From: DATJGR01 sp963735085
Lineage (GTDB): Bacteria; Pseudomonadota; Gammaproteobacteria; Pseudomonadales; Azotimanducaceae
Direction: 5' to 3'
Length of the DNA: 64,000 bases
Assembly (NCBI GenBank): GCA_963735085.1
Contig: CAVTJP010000005.1
Span: 2,599,594-2,663,593, forward strand
The notes under the pieces are model-generated. The model did not search any database. It saw only the letters and a program-made list of their open reading frames with translations, and was not told the DNA's origin. Positions 26,342 to 34,779 of this stretch are shown piece by piece. The position numbers and the translations under genes were made by a program. Numbering within the stretch: position 1 is the stretch's first letter; every line of letters begins with the position of its first letter.

Positions 26342-28204
26342 ATGAAGGAGTATCTGTGCGGCTGGCTGTTGAGCTGTTTGGTCGCGACACAGCCAGCAAC
26401 GCCATTGCCGGATCTATACTACGGCACCGTTCTGTATGACTACTATCAGGACAACCCTGAACAGGCACTGCTCGATACGTTGATCATCGAGCGCCGCGGC
26501 CTCGTCGGCACCGATCCCGTCCGATTGCAGTTGGCGAAAGGCAGTTTTGCGTTTGCCGATGGCATGTTTTCGATGGCCGAGCAAACCTTCGCCTCGGTGG
26601 GTGAGGGAGAACTGACACCGCTCGACAAGATGCGATTGTCGTTTCACCTCGCCCGCGAAGACTTTCGCAAACAGGATTGGGAAGGGGTGCAGCGCAACCT
26701 GGCGAAGATCGATCTCGGTAAGAGCTGGCTGGGACACGAGCGCATTCATCCGGAAGTTGAATTCATGCGGGCGGAGGTGGCCACAGAGCATGGCGACTTC
26801 GCTGCCGCGCAAACTGCAATCGATCGCATCGATCCGAAGCAGGCGTTTCGCGCCTATGCGCTGTTCAATCTGGGTGTCGCGCAACGCGCCGCGGGCCACC
26901 TGGAACAGGCCGAACAGGCCTTTGCCACGCTCGCCGCGATGGACGTCTACCAGACCGACGCGTTGGACCTGAAGCAGCGCGCGTTGGTCGCGCTGTCACT
27001 CGTCAAACGACAGCGCGCCGAAGCAGCATCGGCGCAGTCGGTGCTCGGCGCGCTACCGGCGGCTGGCCGCTATCGAGACCTCGCGTTGACCTCGTACGGC
27101 GGGTTGGCGATGGACAACGGCAACTACCAACTCGCCGCGCGGATCTGGTTGTCCCTGAAGCAGGATGCCTATTGGTCCGAGAGCAGCGCAACCGCGCAAC
27201 TCGGTTTTCCGATGAGTCTCGAACATATGGCGTCGCGCGAATTGGCGCTGACCAACTATCGCGCCGCCGAGGCGAAATTCGAGACTCGCTTGAGCGAACT
27301 GAACGGTGTGGCGGCGCGTGCCAAAGACCCCGCCTGGATTGGCGGACTGCTGCAGGTGTTCGCGCAACCCGACAGTGACAACTCGACAAAGCAGGTGATG
27401 AACAAGTGGCGCAAGACACTCGGGCACACCGACTGGCTCGAATGGCTGGCTACCGAAGACGTTCAGGAACTGCTGCTCGAGTGGCGCCAACTGCACGTAA
27501 TGCAGGACTGGCTGAGTACCTTGCCCGACGAACTGTCAACGTTCGATGCGCTGGCGAACGAACAGCGTCGCCGCGCCGCAGCCGCGCGCCACCTGATCGG
27601 CCAGGAAGGGTTGGCTGATCGACGCGCTGAGATCGCTGCGCAGATCGCGCGGATGCACGCGCGCATCGATACGCTGCAGCACGCGACGCCCGAGCCTACG
27701 CAATCGTGGATGCTCGCGCTGGCGAATGCTGACGAGACCAAGTTGATCAGCGGCTTGGATGCGAAACGCGCGCTGCTGATGCAAACACCCGACGACGCCG
27801 CGCGCGCGGACCTGCTGGCGCGCATCGACTACCTGCAAGGCATCGCGTTCTGGAATCTCGTTGACGAGCGGGAAACGCGATTGCGCGACGCGCAGAAGGC
27901 GGTAGCGCAAACGGAGAAATTGCTGGCCACCATCGATTCCAAACTTGCACGCGTTGCCAACGCCGAAGGCGTTATCGCCAAAGGCGTGCAAACGGATTTC
28001 CTCGGATTTCAAACCCGCGCCGACGCGCTCACCGCGCAGGTAAACGCAGCAATAGCCGATCGTCAGACACGCCTGGGTGATCAGATCAGGTCCGGCATCC
28101 ACGGCGAAATCGCGCAAGTTCAGCGCCAGTTGCTCGTAACGCGCATCGCGATTGCGCGGGCCACCGACCAACTCGCTCAGCAGACGAGCGGGAGCCACAA
28201 GTGA
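26342..28204 (+). CDS. secreted TPR protein, envelope-machine cluster
   Basis: 620-residue helical repeat protein with a likely N-terminal signal sequence (CGWLLSCLVATQP). The first two thirds contain degenerate tetratricopeptide repeats (AYALFNLGVAQRAAGHLEQAEQAFATLAAM is the clearest). The last third (about 380-615) is long helices with predicted coiled coil (AQIARMHARIDTLQHA, ARATDQLAQQT). It is expected in the periplasm as a scaffold. Its stop overlaps the GTG start of the next, larger TPR gene. Large TPR proteins are a fixed part of Agl-Glt like machines, which is the main hint to function. Confidence 0.75.
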   Translation: MKEYLCGWLLSCLVATQPATPLPDLYYGTVLYDYYQDNPEQALLDTLIIERRGLVGTDPVRLQLAKGSFAFADGMFSMAEQTFASVGEGELTPLDKMRLSFHLAREDFRKQDWEGVQRNLAKIDLGKSWLGHERIHPEVEFMRAEVATEHGDFAAAQTAIDRIDPKQAFRAYALFNLGVAQRAAGHLEQAEQAFATLAAMDVYQTDALDLKQRALVALSLVKRQRAEAASAQSVLGALPAAGRYRDLALTSYGGLAMDNGNYQLAARIWLSLKQDAYWSESSATAQLGFPMSLEHMASRELALTNYRAAEAKFETRLSELNGVAARAKDPAWIGGLLQVFAQPDSDNSTKQVMNKWRKTLGHTDWLEWLATEDVQELLLEWRQLHVMQDWLSTLPDELSTFDALANEQRRRAAAARHLIGQEGLADRRAEIAAQIARMHARIDTLQHATPEPTQSWMLALANADETKLISGLDAKRALLMQTPDDAARADLLARIDYLQGIAFWNLVDERETRLRDAQKAVAQTEKLLATIDSKLARVANAEGVIAKGVQTDFLGFQTRADALTAQVNAAIADRQTRLGDQIRSGIHGEIAQVQRQLLVTRIAIARATDQLAQQTSGSHK

Positions 28205-30981
28205 AGCGTGCCATCGCCATCATCACTGCGCTGGCAACCCTCGGTGGTTGCCACCTGTTTGGTCCGGGCGCCAACGGTCCGCTCGAGCAGCGCGGCCCTG
28301 CGATGGCCGACGTCGTGAAGCGGTTGCCCAATGTCGAACTGCCCGAGGTGCGGGTGCCGCCACCGAGCCGCGACGACGTGATCGCCGCCTATCAGCGGGT
28401 GTACGGTTCGGTGCCGGATGCGCATGAAAATCAGGCCGTCGGCAAGCGGTTGGCGGATCTCGAGATGCAGGTCGGCGAAGATCGTGATGCCGCGGGCGAA
28501 GCGGCACCGTATCAAGCCGCGATAGCGCTTTATCAAGACCTGCTGAAGAATCCCGACGGCAGGGATGTCGACCAGATCGTCTATCAGCTGGCGCGGGCGT
28601 ACGACGTCGTTGGCGACCACGCGAACGCCAAACGATACCTCGATCAGCTCATTGCGCACTATCCAGACAGTACCTACATCGTCGAAGCGCGTTTCCGCCG
28701 TGCCGAAATGGCATTCTCGGCCGAACGCTACGCATCGGCCGCGGCTGACTACAGCTACGTCATCGATCATGGCGCAGCGTCAAGCTATTGGCTGAACGCC
28801 AACTACATGCTCGGTTGGTGCCAGTTCAAGGATTCGCAGCTCGATGCAGCGTTGGACAGCTTCTTCGTCGTCATCAATGCGATCACGCCGAATGATGCCG
28901 AGCCGAATCGCGGCGCGCAGGAGCTATTGAACGATGCGCTTCGTGTGAGCGTGCTGGCGGTGTCTTACCTCGACGGTCCGAAGTCGCTGGCAACGCATAT
29001 GAACAAGCTCGGTAAGCCGGCCTGGCAACACCGCGTTTACGAGCGCCTCGCCGATGACCTGCGTGCCAAGCAACGCTATCAGGACAGCGTCGCGGCACTG
29101 GAGGCGTTCATCGTCAACAACAGCCTCGATCGTCGCGCGCCGGTATTCAGTCAACGCATCATCGATACGCTGGTCGCCGCTGATTTCCCCAGCGAGGTCC
29201 TGGCGCGCAAGGAGGATTTCGTCACTCGCTACGGCGTGAATAGTAAGTTCTGGTCAATGTACAGCGCCGCCGATCGTGCCGAATACATGCCGAGCCTGAA
29301 GACCTATCTGACTGAGCTGTCCAGGTTGTCGCACAGCGAAGCACAGAAGAGCCACGTGGCGTCCGACTACATGAAGGCAGCCGACTACTACGAACAATTC
29401 GTTGCGACATTTCCGGACGACCCCGCCGTTGCCGAAAACCTGTTCCTGCTCGGTGATGTCTATACCGACGCGAAAGAGCCGGCGCGTGCGGTGGCGGCGT
29501 ATCAACGCGTGGTTCACGAACATCCCGACTACGCCCGCGCCAACGAGGCGGGCTATGCGGCGATACTTGGCCTGAACGACGTTCTGAAGGGCGTCGCTCC
29601 AAAAGATCGCGAGCTTTGGCAGCGTGTCAAGATCGACGCACAGATCGAATTCGCGATGAAGTTCCCCGACGATTCGCGTGCTGCAGAAGTTCAAGCAGCC
29701 GCCGCCGACACACTGTTCTCGTTAGGGCAGTACCAGCAGGCGATGGATCTGGCAGAGCACTTGATTCGCACGCGACCGAACTTGGACCCGAAACTCGCGC
29801 GCACCGCATATGTCATCCTCGGACACGGCGCATTCGAACTGGGCAATTACGCGGCTGCGGAGCACTCGTATCGGTCGTTGCTGGCGCTGCCGGGTGGCGC
29901 GCCGACAGACGTCGCGGCGATCAAAGAGAAGCTGCTGGCGTCGATCTACAAACAGGGTGAAGCCGCGGAGAAGAGCGGTCAGATTGATGCGGCCGTCAGC
30001 AACTACCTGCGAATTGCCGACGCTGCCCCGGGTTCGGATCTGGCGGCGAAGGGCCACAACGACGCGATCGCGGCGGTAGAGGCACAAGGCCGCTGGAAGG
30101 AAGCGGCCACACTGCTGGAAGAGTTTCGCACGCGCTATCCCGACAGCCCGTATGGCGCTGATGCAACGAAAAGACTGGCGGGTCTGTATGAAAAATCCGA
30201 ATCGTGGACTCAGGCAGCGGCTGAGTATCGGCGCGTCGCGGACACTGACGCCGATGTCAGCGTGCGCCGTGAGGCGCTATATCACGCCGGTGAACTCGAT
30301 CTGAAGACCAACGATGTCAACGGCGCCATCGAGAACTTCGGTGAATACGCGCGTCGGTATCCCACGCCGCCGGCGATTGCACTGGAAGCTATGCAGCATC
30401 TCGACGAGCTGTATCAAGGTTTGGGCGATTCGGGCCAGCGCCGAGTCTGGCTGCGCAAGAAGGTCGAACTCGTCGCCACCATGGGCAGCACAGCGCCGGA
30501 CCGGGCCAAATATCTCGCGGCCCAGGCGCAGTTGATCCTAGCCGACGATGCTCGCGCCGAGTTCGACGCGATCGCCTTGGCCGAACCGTTGGCGAAGACT
30601 CTGAAGCTGAAACAACGCGCACTCAAAGATGCCATTGCGGCGTACGAAAAGGCAGCTTCGTACGGCGTCGCCGAATTTGCGACGGCATCGACGTACCAGA
30701 TTGCCGACATCTACGCAGCGTTGTCGCGCGCGCTGATCGCGTCCGCGCGGCCGAAGGGCCTGACGGCCGCGGAGCTTGAACAGTACCAGGTGCTGCTCGA
30801 GGAACAGGCGTATCCGTTCGATGAACAGGCGATCTCGATTCACGAGATCAACGTGCGTCGAAGCTGGACCGGTGTGTACGACCAATGGGTGCGCAAGAGC
30901 TTCGAAGCGCTTCGCACACTGGTACCGGCACGCTTCGACAAGCAGGAATTACAGGTGGGATATGTTGACACGATACGTTGA
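28201..30981 (+). CDS. large TPR lipoprotein, envelope-machine cluster
   Basis: 926-residue lipoprotein. Residues 1-17 form a signal peptide ending in a lipobox (ATLGGC), so the mature protein is lipid-anchored, probably in the outer membrane. Most of the rest is TPR or Sel1-like helical repeats (AVGKRLADLEM, FLLGDVYTDAKEPARAVAAYQRVVHEHPDYARA, AAEHSYRSLLALPG, AEYRRVADTDADVSVRREALYHAGELD). GTG start overlaps the previous stop (GTGA). The 3' end overlaps the following lipoprotein gene by 20 bases. In role it may match the big TPR proteins of the Agl-Glt system; sequence identity cannot be judged here. Confidence 0.8.
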   Translation: MKRAIAIITALATLGGCHLFGPGANGPLEQRGPAMADVVKRLPNVELPEVRVPPPSRDDVIAAYQRVYGSVPDAHENQAVGKRLADLEMQVGEDRDAAGEAAPYQAAIALYQDLLKNPDGRDVDQIVYQLARAYDVVGDHANAKRYLDQLIAHYPDSTYIVEARFRRAEMAFSAERYASAAADYSYVIDHGAASSYWLNANYMLGWCQFKDSQLDAALDSFFVVINAITPNDAEPNRGAQELLNDALRVSVLAVSYLDGPKSLATHMNKLGKPAWQHRVYERLADDLRAKQRYQDSVAALEAFIVNNSLDRRAPVFSQRIIDTLVAADFPSEVLARKEDFVTRYGVNSKFWSMYSAADRAEYMPSLKTYLTELSRLSHSEAQKSHVASDYMKAADYYEQFVATFPDDPAVAENLFLLGDVYTDAKEPARAVAAYQRVVHEHPDYARANEAGYAAILGLNDVLKGVAPKDRELWQRVKIDAQIEFAMKFPDDSRAAEVQAAAADTLFSLGQYQQAMDLAEHLIRTRPNLDPKLARTAYVILGHGAFELGNYAAAEHSYRSLLALPGGAPTDVAAIKEKLLASIYKQGEAAEKSGQIDAAVSNYLRIADAAPGSDLAAKGHNDAIAAVEAQGRWKEAATLLEEFRTRYPDSPYGADATKRLAGLYEKSESWTQAAAEYRRVADTDADVSVRREALYHAGELDLKTNDVNGAIENFGEYARRYPTPPAIALEAMQHLDELYQGLGDSGQRRVWLRKKVELVATMGSTAPDRAKYLAAQAQLILADDARAEFDAIALAEPLAKTLKLKQRALKDAIAAYEKAASYGVAEFATASTYQIADIYAALSRALIASARPKGLTAAELEQYQVLLEEQAYPFDEQAISIHEINVRRSWTGVYDQWVRKSFEALRTLVPARFDKQELQVGYVDTIR

Positions 30982-31567
30982 GTTGCTGGTTTTCTGCGCG
31001 ACGCTGACTATGGCCGGCTGCAGTTCCACAGGGCGCGAGAAGGATGAGAACGCATCGCCGAGCGGCACGCCGGTGGCCGCAGTCGACGGCAAATCCGAAG
31101 CATTGTTCGAACAGGCACTCGATGCGATTCACGCCAAGCGCTTTGCCGAGGCCGAAGCATTACTGAAGCAGTTGACCGCACGCGATCCGACGTTGTCCGG
31201 ACCGTGGGTGAATCTCGGTTCCGTCTATGAAGCACTCGGCGACAACGCAGCCGCCGAGGAGTCTTACAAAAAAGCCATCGATGCGAACCCGAGCAGTTGT
31301 CCGGCTTACGTCGATCTCGGCGTGCTGGCGCGCCGCGCAGGCGATTTCCTCAGCGCCGAATCGAACTATCAGGCCTGCATCGCCCACGTGCCGAATTATG
31401 CCGATGCGTATCTGAATCTCGGCATTCTGTACGAACTCTACCTGGGGCGGCTGGACGATGCGCTGAAGGCATACGAGAAATATCAGGCCCTCACCGATAC
31501 GCAGGACCAACGCATCGCCGGCTGGGTGTCCGATCTCCAACGTCGTCTGGCAGCGAATAAATCATGA
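30962..31567 (+). CDS. TPR lipoprotein (GltE/AglT-like by layout)
   Basis: 201-residue lipoprotein: signal peptide with lipobox LTMAGC, a short Ser/Glu/Lys-rich linker, then four TPR units (ALDAIHAKRFAEAEALLKQL, WVNLGSVYEALGDNAAAEESYKKAI, YVDLGVLARRAGDFLSAESNYQACI, YLNLGILYELYLGRLDDALKAYEKY). The ATG at 30962 lies inside the end of the upstream gene. Size, lipobox and TPR content match the small TPR lipoproteins found next to TolQR genes in Agl-Glt type clusters. It likely links inner and outer membrane parts. The stop overlaps the start of the next gene (ATGA). Confidence 0.82.
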   Translation: MLTRYVELLVFCATLTMAGCSSTGREKDENASPSGTPVAAVDGKSEALFEQALDAIHAKRFAEAEALLKQLTARDPTLSGPWVNLGSVYEALGDNAAAEESYKKAIDANPSSCPAYVDLGVLARRAGDFLSAESNYQACIAHVPNYADAYLNLGILYELYLGRLDDALKAYEKYQALTDTQDQRIAGWVSDLQRRLAANKS

Positions 31568-31887
31568 GCGCGTCGATTTACCTGCCCCGCATTGCAGCGG
31601 TCCTGATCATGGTGTTCGGCGCGTTGCCGTTCGGCGCGAGCGCGGCGGTGGATGCGAGCACGAAACCGAGCGAACACATCCGGCTCGATGAGACGGTGAT
31701 ATCAGGCAACCAGGAGTTGCCGAAGGTGCTGTACATCGTGCCGTGGCAGGACCCGAGCGGCATTCCGAAGATCGAGATCGACCCGAACTTCACCGAGCAC
31801 GAGGTGTTTCGCCGGCTTTATCCGCCCACCTACAAGCGCGAACTGGAGTACTACGACGCGCTGAAGGCATCGCAAGGCAAACAGTAA
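31564..31887 (+). CDS. small secreted protein, envelope-machine cluster
   Basis: 107-residue protein with a signal peptide (about 1-28, cleavage near ASAAVD). The mature part is about 80 residues, with a central strand-rich piece (VISGNQELPKVLYIVPWQD) and a polar helical end (YKRELEYYDALKASQ). No cysteine in the mature part and no known family. Overlaps the preceding lipoprotein gene by four bases, so it is co-translated with it and is very likely a component of the same complex. Alternative: a periplasmic chaperone for it. Confidence 0.7.
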   Translation: MSASIYLPRIAAVLIMVFGALPFGASAAVDASTKPSEHIRLDETVISGNQELPKVLYIVPWQDPSGIPKIEIDPNFTEHEVFRRLYPPTYKRELEYYDALKASQGKQ

Positions 31888-32002
31888 CCGAGCGATATCT
31901 CTGTCAATCAAATCGTGATCTCAAACAACCCAGGTCTGCACGAAGTCCTGTAAACAGTGCGTTGCGGGATCTGCGCAATAGGTCAACCAGGAGTATGGAG
32001 TA

Positions 32003-32704
32003 ATGGACGTCTACACAACGGTGGTCACCTTCTTTCAGAAGGGCGGCCTGTTCATGTACCCGATCGCCATCGTCATGGGCGTCGGCCTGGCCATTGCGCT
32101 GGAGCGTTTCGTCTATCTGCTGAAGGAAACGAGTGCCAACCGCCGCGACTACAACGCGATCCTGCCGTTGTTGAAGCAGAGCCGTACGCGCGAAGTCGCC
32201 GAACTCGCGAAAAAATCAAAGTCGGCGGTCAGCCGCATCATCGCAGACGGCCTGGCGCGCATGAGCACTACGCGGCGTCGACAGGACATCGAGTTTGCGA
32301 TGGAAGAACAATTGCTGGAGGTGCTGCCGAGCATCGAACGGCGTACGCCGTATCTGGCGACGTTTGCCAACATTGCAACGTTGTTGGGACTGCTCGGCAC
32401 CATCATCGGATTGATCGCGGCGTTCACCGCAGTGGCAAGTGCGGACCCGGCCGAAAAAGCAGCCCTATTGTCATCGAGTATCGCGATCGCGATGAACACG
32501 ACCGCTTTTGGTTTGATCGTTGCCATTCCCCTGTTGCTGATGCATTCGATGCTGCAGAGCAAAACCAGCGCAATCGTCGAGAGTCTCGAGATCGCCGTCG
32601 TCAAATTCCTCAATCTGCTGGAAGAGCGCAGCGAGCCGGCGCCACAGGCTGCCCGCGCGCCAGCGGCACCGCACCCTCGAGGGGCAGTGGCGGCGAAGGC
32701 TTGA
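32003..32704 (+). CDS. MotA/TolQ/ExbB proton channel protein
   Basis: 233-residue inner-membrane protein with three transmembrane helices (about 14-34, 114-138 and 160-183). The conserved core PYLATFANIATLLGLLGTIIGLIAAF and AMNTTAFGLIVAIPLLLMHS identify the TolQ/ExbB/AglR family, which forms pentamers around ExbD dimers and converts proton flow to mechanical work. The C-terminal 25 residues are Ala/Pro-rich and unusual for TolQ. It has a GGAG site before the ATG, and a 115-base gap from the previous gene may hold an internal promoter. One TolQ with two TolR genes downstream is the composition of AglRQS. Confidence 0.9.
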   Translation: MDVYTTVVTFFQKGGLFMYPIAIVMGVGLAIALERFVYLLKETSANRRDYNAILPLLKQSRTREVAELAKKSKSAVSRIIADGLARMSTTRRRQDIEFAMEEQLLEVLPSIERRTPYLATFANIATLLGLLGTIIGLIAAFTAVASADPAEKAALLSSSIAIAMNTTAFGLIVAIPLLLMHSMLQSKTSAIVESLEIAVVKFLNLLEERSEPAPQAARAPAAPHPRGAVAAKA

Positions 32705-32730
32705 ACGGTCACGGCTGACGGAGACGCACA

Positions 32731-33246
32731 ATGCAGCGCGTGAAGACGCGGTTTTACCGACATCGCGAAGAGGCTGAGCTCGAAGTCACGCCATTCATGA
32801 ATTTGATGGTGGTGCTGGTGCCGGTGCTGCTGCTGTCGCTGGTGTTCACGCATACGACGGTGATCGATCTGGATTTTCCGGCGGGTAGCTCCACCGGCGC
32901 GGTCGACCCGAATCTGGTTCACCTCGAAGTGGTGGTGCGCGACGACGCGCTGGTCGTCGGCGATGGCCGCGGCGGCCCGATCAAGACGCTGCCGCGCGTC
33001 AACGGCAAGTACGACTTCGACTCATTGACGCTGGTGATGCAGGAACTGAAGCGCCGGATGCCGGAAAAGCGCGACATTACGATCCTGTTGGGACACGACA
33101 CGGATTACCAGACGCTGGTGTCGGTGATGGACCGGGTTCGATCGTATCGAACCGTGCAGGCGCTCGCGGTGGTCAACGCGGAACTGTTTCCGGTGATCTC
33201 GCTGGGTGACACGCCGCCGCCCGCCGTCGTTGCAACCGCCGGGTAG
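32731..33246 (+). CDS. ExbD/TolR protein lacking the usual Asp
   Basis: 171-residue ExbD/TolR family protein with one N-terminal transmembrane helix (about 22-42) and a periplasmic domain. In TolR/ExbD this helix carries a key Asp for proton relay (PLVDV-type). Here the equivalent stretch reads TPFMNLMVVLVP with Asn24. The next gene encodes a second ExbD with the Asp. The periplasmic part ends with a normal DYQTLVSVMDRVR segment. Its pairing with an Asp-bearing partner suggests a heterodimeric stator in which only one subunit conducts. Whether Asn is fixed in this subfamily needs alignment. Confidence 0.88.
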   Translation: MQRVKTRFYRHREEAELEVTPFMNLMVVLVPVLLLSLVFTHTTVIDLDFPAGSSTGAVDPNLVHLEVVVRDDALVVGDGRGGPIKTLPRVNGKYDFDSLTLVMQELKRRMPEKRDITILLGHDTDYQTLVSVMDRVRSYRTVQALAVVNAELFPVISLGDTPPPAVVATAG

Positions 33247-33254
33247 AGCACGCC

Positions 33255-33785
33255 ATGACCGCACACCGCCTCCAGCTACGCCGGGCCGCGCAGAAGAAGC
33301 GCACCAAGACCGCGACCTTGAATCTGGTGTCGCTGATGGACATCTTCACGATTCTGGTGTTCTTCCTGATGGTCAACTCATCCGAGGTCGAGGTGCTCGA
33401 GACCAGCACCAAGATCAAATTGCCCGATTCGGTTTCCGAGCAATTGCCGAAGGATCGTCTGGTCATTTCCGTCAGCCGCGACAACATCGTCGTGCAGGGC
33501 CGTCCGGTGGCGGCAGTCGCCGGCCTCGCAGACAGCAAGGCGCCGTTGATCGCGGGGCTCAAACAGGAACTCGACTACCGCGCGGCGCGCAAAGGCGCGA
33601 TGCCACAGAACGGTTACGACATCACGATCATGGGCGACAAGACGATTCCGTACTGGTTGCTGAAGAAGATCATGCTGACGTGTCAGGCGTCTGACTTCGC
33701 GCGCATATCGCTGGCGGTCAATCAACTCGCAGTCGGTTCGGATGGCGCCAAATCGGCCGTCGCAACGCCGGGAACGCACTCGTGA
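33255..33785 (+). CDS. ExbD/TolR proton channel protein
   Basis: 176-residue ExbD/TolR family protein. A basic cytoplasmic start (QLRRAAQKKRTKT) leads into a transmembrane helix (about 24-43) with the conserved Asp29 in SLMDIFTILVFFLMV. The periplasmic domain includes ITIMGDKTIPYWLLKKIMLTCQ, the usual place of peptidoglycan or partner contact. It starts eight bases after the stop of the first ExbD gene. Together with TolQ it should form the energy-transducing stator of the cluster. The stop overlaps the GTG of the AgmX-domain gene. Confidence 0.9.
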   Translation: MTAHRLQLRRAAQKKRTKTATLNLVSLMDIFTILVFFLMVNSSEVEVLETSTKIKLPDSVSEQLPKDRLVISVSRDNIVVQGRPVAAVAGLADSKAPLIAGLKQELDYRAARKGAMPQNGYDITIMGDKTIPYWLLKKIMLTCQASDFARISLAVNQLAVGSDGAKSAVATPGTHS

Positions 33786-34738
33786 GCGTTGCGATCAGCT
33801 TCAACCAATACGATCTGCCGTGGACCATTGGCGTCAACGAGGGACGTCGTTTCCGGCGGTTGTTGAGCACATTCGTCGGCCTGGTGATCGCGCTTGGTAT
33901 CGCGATGCCGTATCTGCCGGTACCCGTCGTCGAACGCGCCAAGCTGGAGGAACTACCGCCACAACTCGCGCGCATCGTCATGGAACAGCGCGAGATTGTC
34001 ATACCGCCCCCGCCGCCGCCCGTTCCAGAGGTGAAGCCCGAACCGAAGCCCGAACCCGAAAAGAAGGTCGTCCAAAGAGTCGTCAAGCCGAAGATCGAAA
34101 AGCCGATACCGCAGCCAACGGTCGCCGATGCACGCGAGAAGGCGGCTGTCTCCGGATTGCTCCAGTTCAAGGATTCCTTCGCCGATATGCGCGACGCGGT
34201 GGACGTATCGAAGCTGGCAGACTCCAATTCGATCGCGCGCGGAGCCGGCGAAGCTGCAACGATCGACCGTTCGCTACTCACGTCGAAACACGCCACGCGT
34301 AGCGCCGGCGTGAATGTCGCGGCGCTGTCGCGCAATACCGGTGGTGTGGCGCTGTCAGGTCGTGAGACGACCCGGGTCGATGTACCCGCCGGCGCGAAAG
34401 GCACCGGGGGCAACCGGCAGGTCAATCACGGTCACCCAACGGATGCGCGCAGTCGCAGCATCGAAGATATCCGCCGCGTATTCGACGCCAACAAGGGCGC
34501 GATCTTCGCAATCTACAACCGCGCGTTGCGCGAGGATCCGTCGCTGCAGGGTAAGGTCGTACTCGAACTGCAGATCGACCCGGCCGGCCACGTGCTGGCC
34601 TGTCGCGTCGTGTCGTCGGAACTGTCGGATGACGGTTTGATGTCGAAGCTCGTCAGCCGTATCCGTCTGTTCGAATTCGGCAAACGCGATGTCGGCACAA
34701 CGACGATCAGCTACCCGGTGCAGTTCCTGCCTACGTGA
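33782..34738 (+). CDS. TonB-like protein, AgmX/PglI C-terminal domain
   Basis: 318-residue protein. One N-terminal transmembrane helix (about 28-46) is followed by a Pro/Glu/Lys-rich periplasm-spanning stretch (six prolines, then EVKPEPKPEPEKK), a low-complexity middle and a C-terminal domain (about 220-318) of the AgmX/PglI type: RSIEDIRRVFDANKGAIFAIYNRAL, then GKVVLELQIDPAGHV and FEFGKRDVGTTTISYPVQF. The layout copies TonB and the AgmX family transducer proteins found next to TolQR in gliding and related systems. GTG start overlaps the previous stop. It is the last gene of the array and is followed by a strong hairpin. Confidence 0.9.
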   Translation: MSVAISFNQYDLPWTIGVNEGRRFRRLLSTFVGLVIALGIAMPYLPVPVVERAKLEELPPQLARIVMEQREIVIPPPPPPVPEVKPEPKPEPEKKVVQRVVKPKIEKPIPQPTVADAREKAAVSGLLQFKDSFADMRDAVDVSKLADSNSIARGAGEAATIDRSLLTSKHATRSAGVNVAALSRNTGGVALSGRETTRVDVPAGAKGTGGNRQVNHGHPTDARSRSIEDIRRVFDANKGAIFAIYNRALREDPSLQGKVVLELQIDPAGHVLACRVVSSELSDDGLMSKLVSRIRLFEFGKRDVGTTTISYPVQFLPT

Positions 34739-34744
34739 GGCCAA

Positions 34745-34767
34745 AGGGTCAGAGTCGCTCTGACCCT
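34745..34767. terminator. perfect 10-bp hairpin between convergent genes
   Basis: AGGGTCAGAG and CTCTGACCCT flank a TCG loop, six bases after the AgmX-domain gene stop. No T-run follows on either strand. It lies between two convergent genes and is probably a shared transcription stop or mRNA 3' end. Confidence 0.6.
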
Positions 34768-34779
34768 CCGGCCAAGCGA

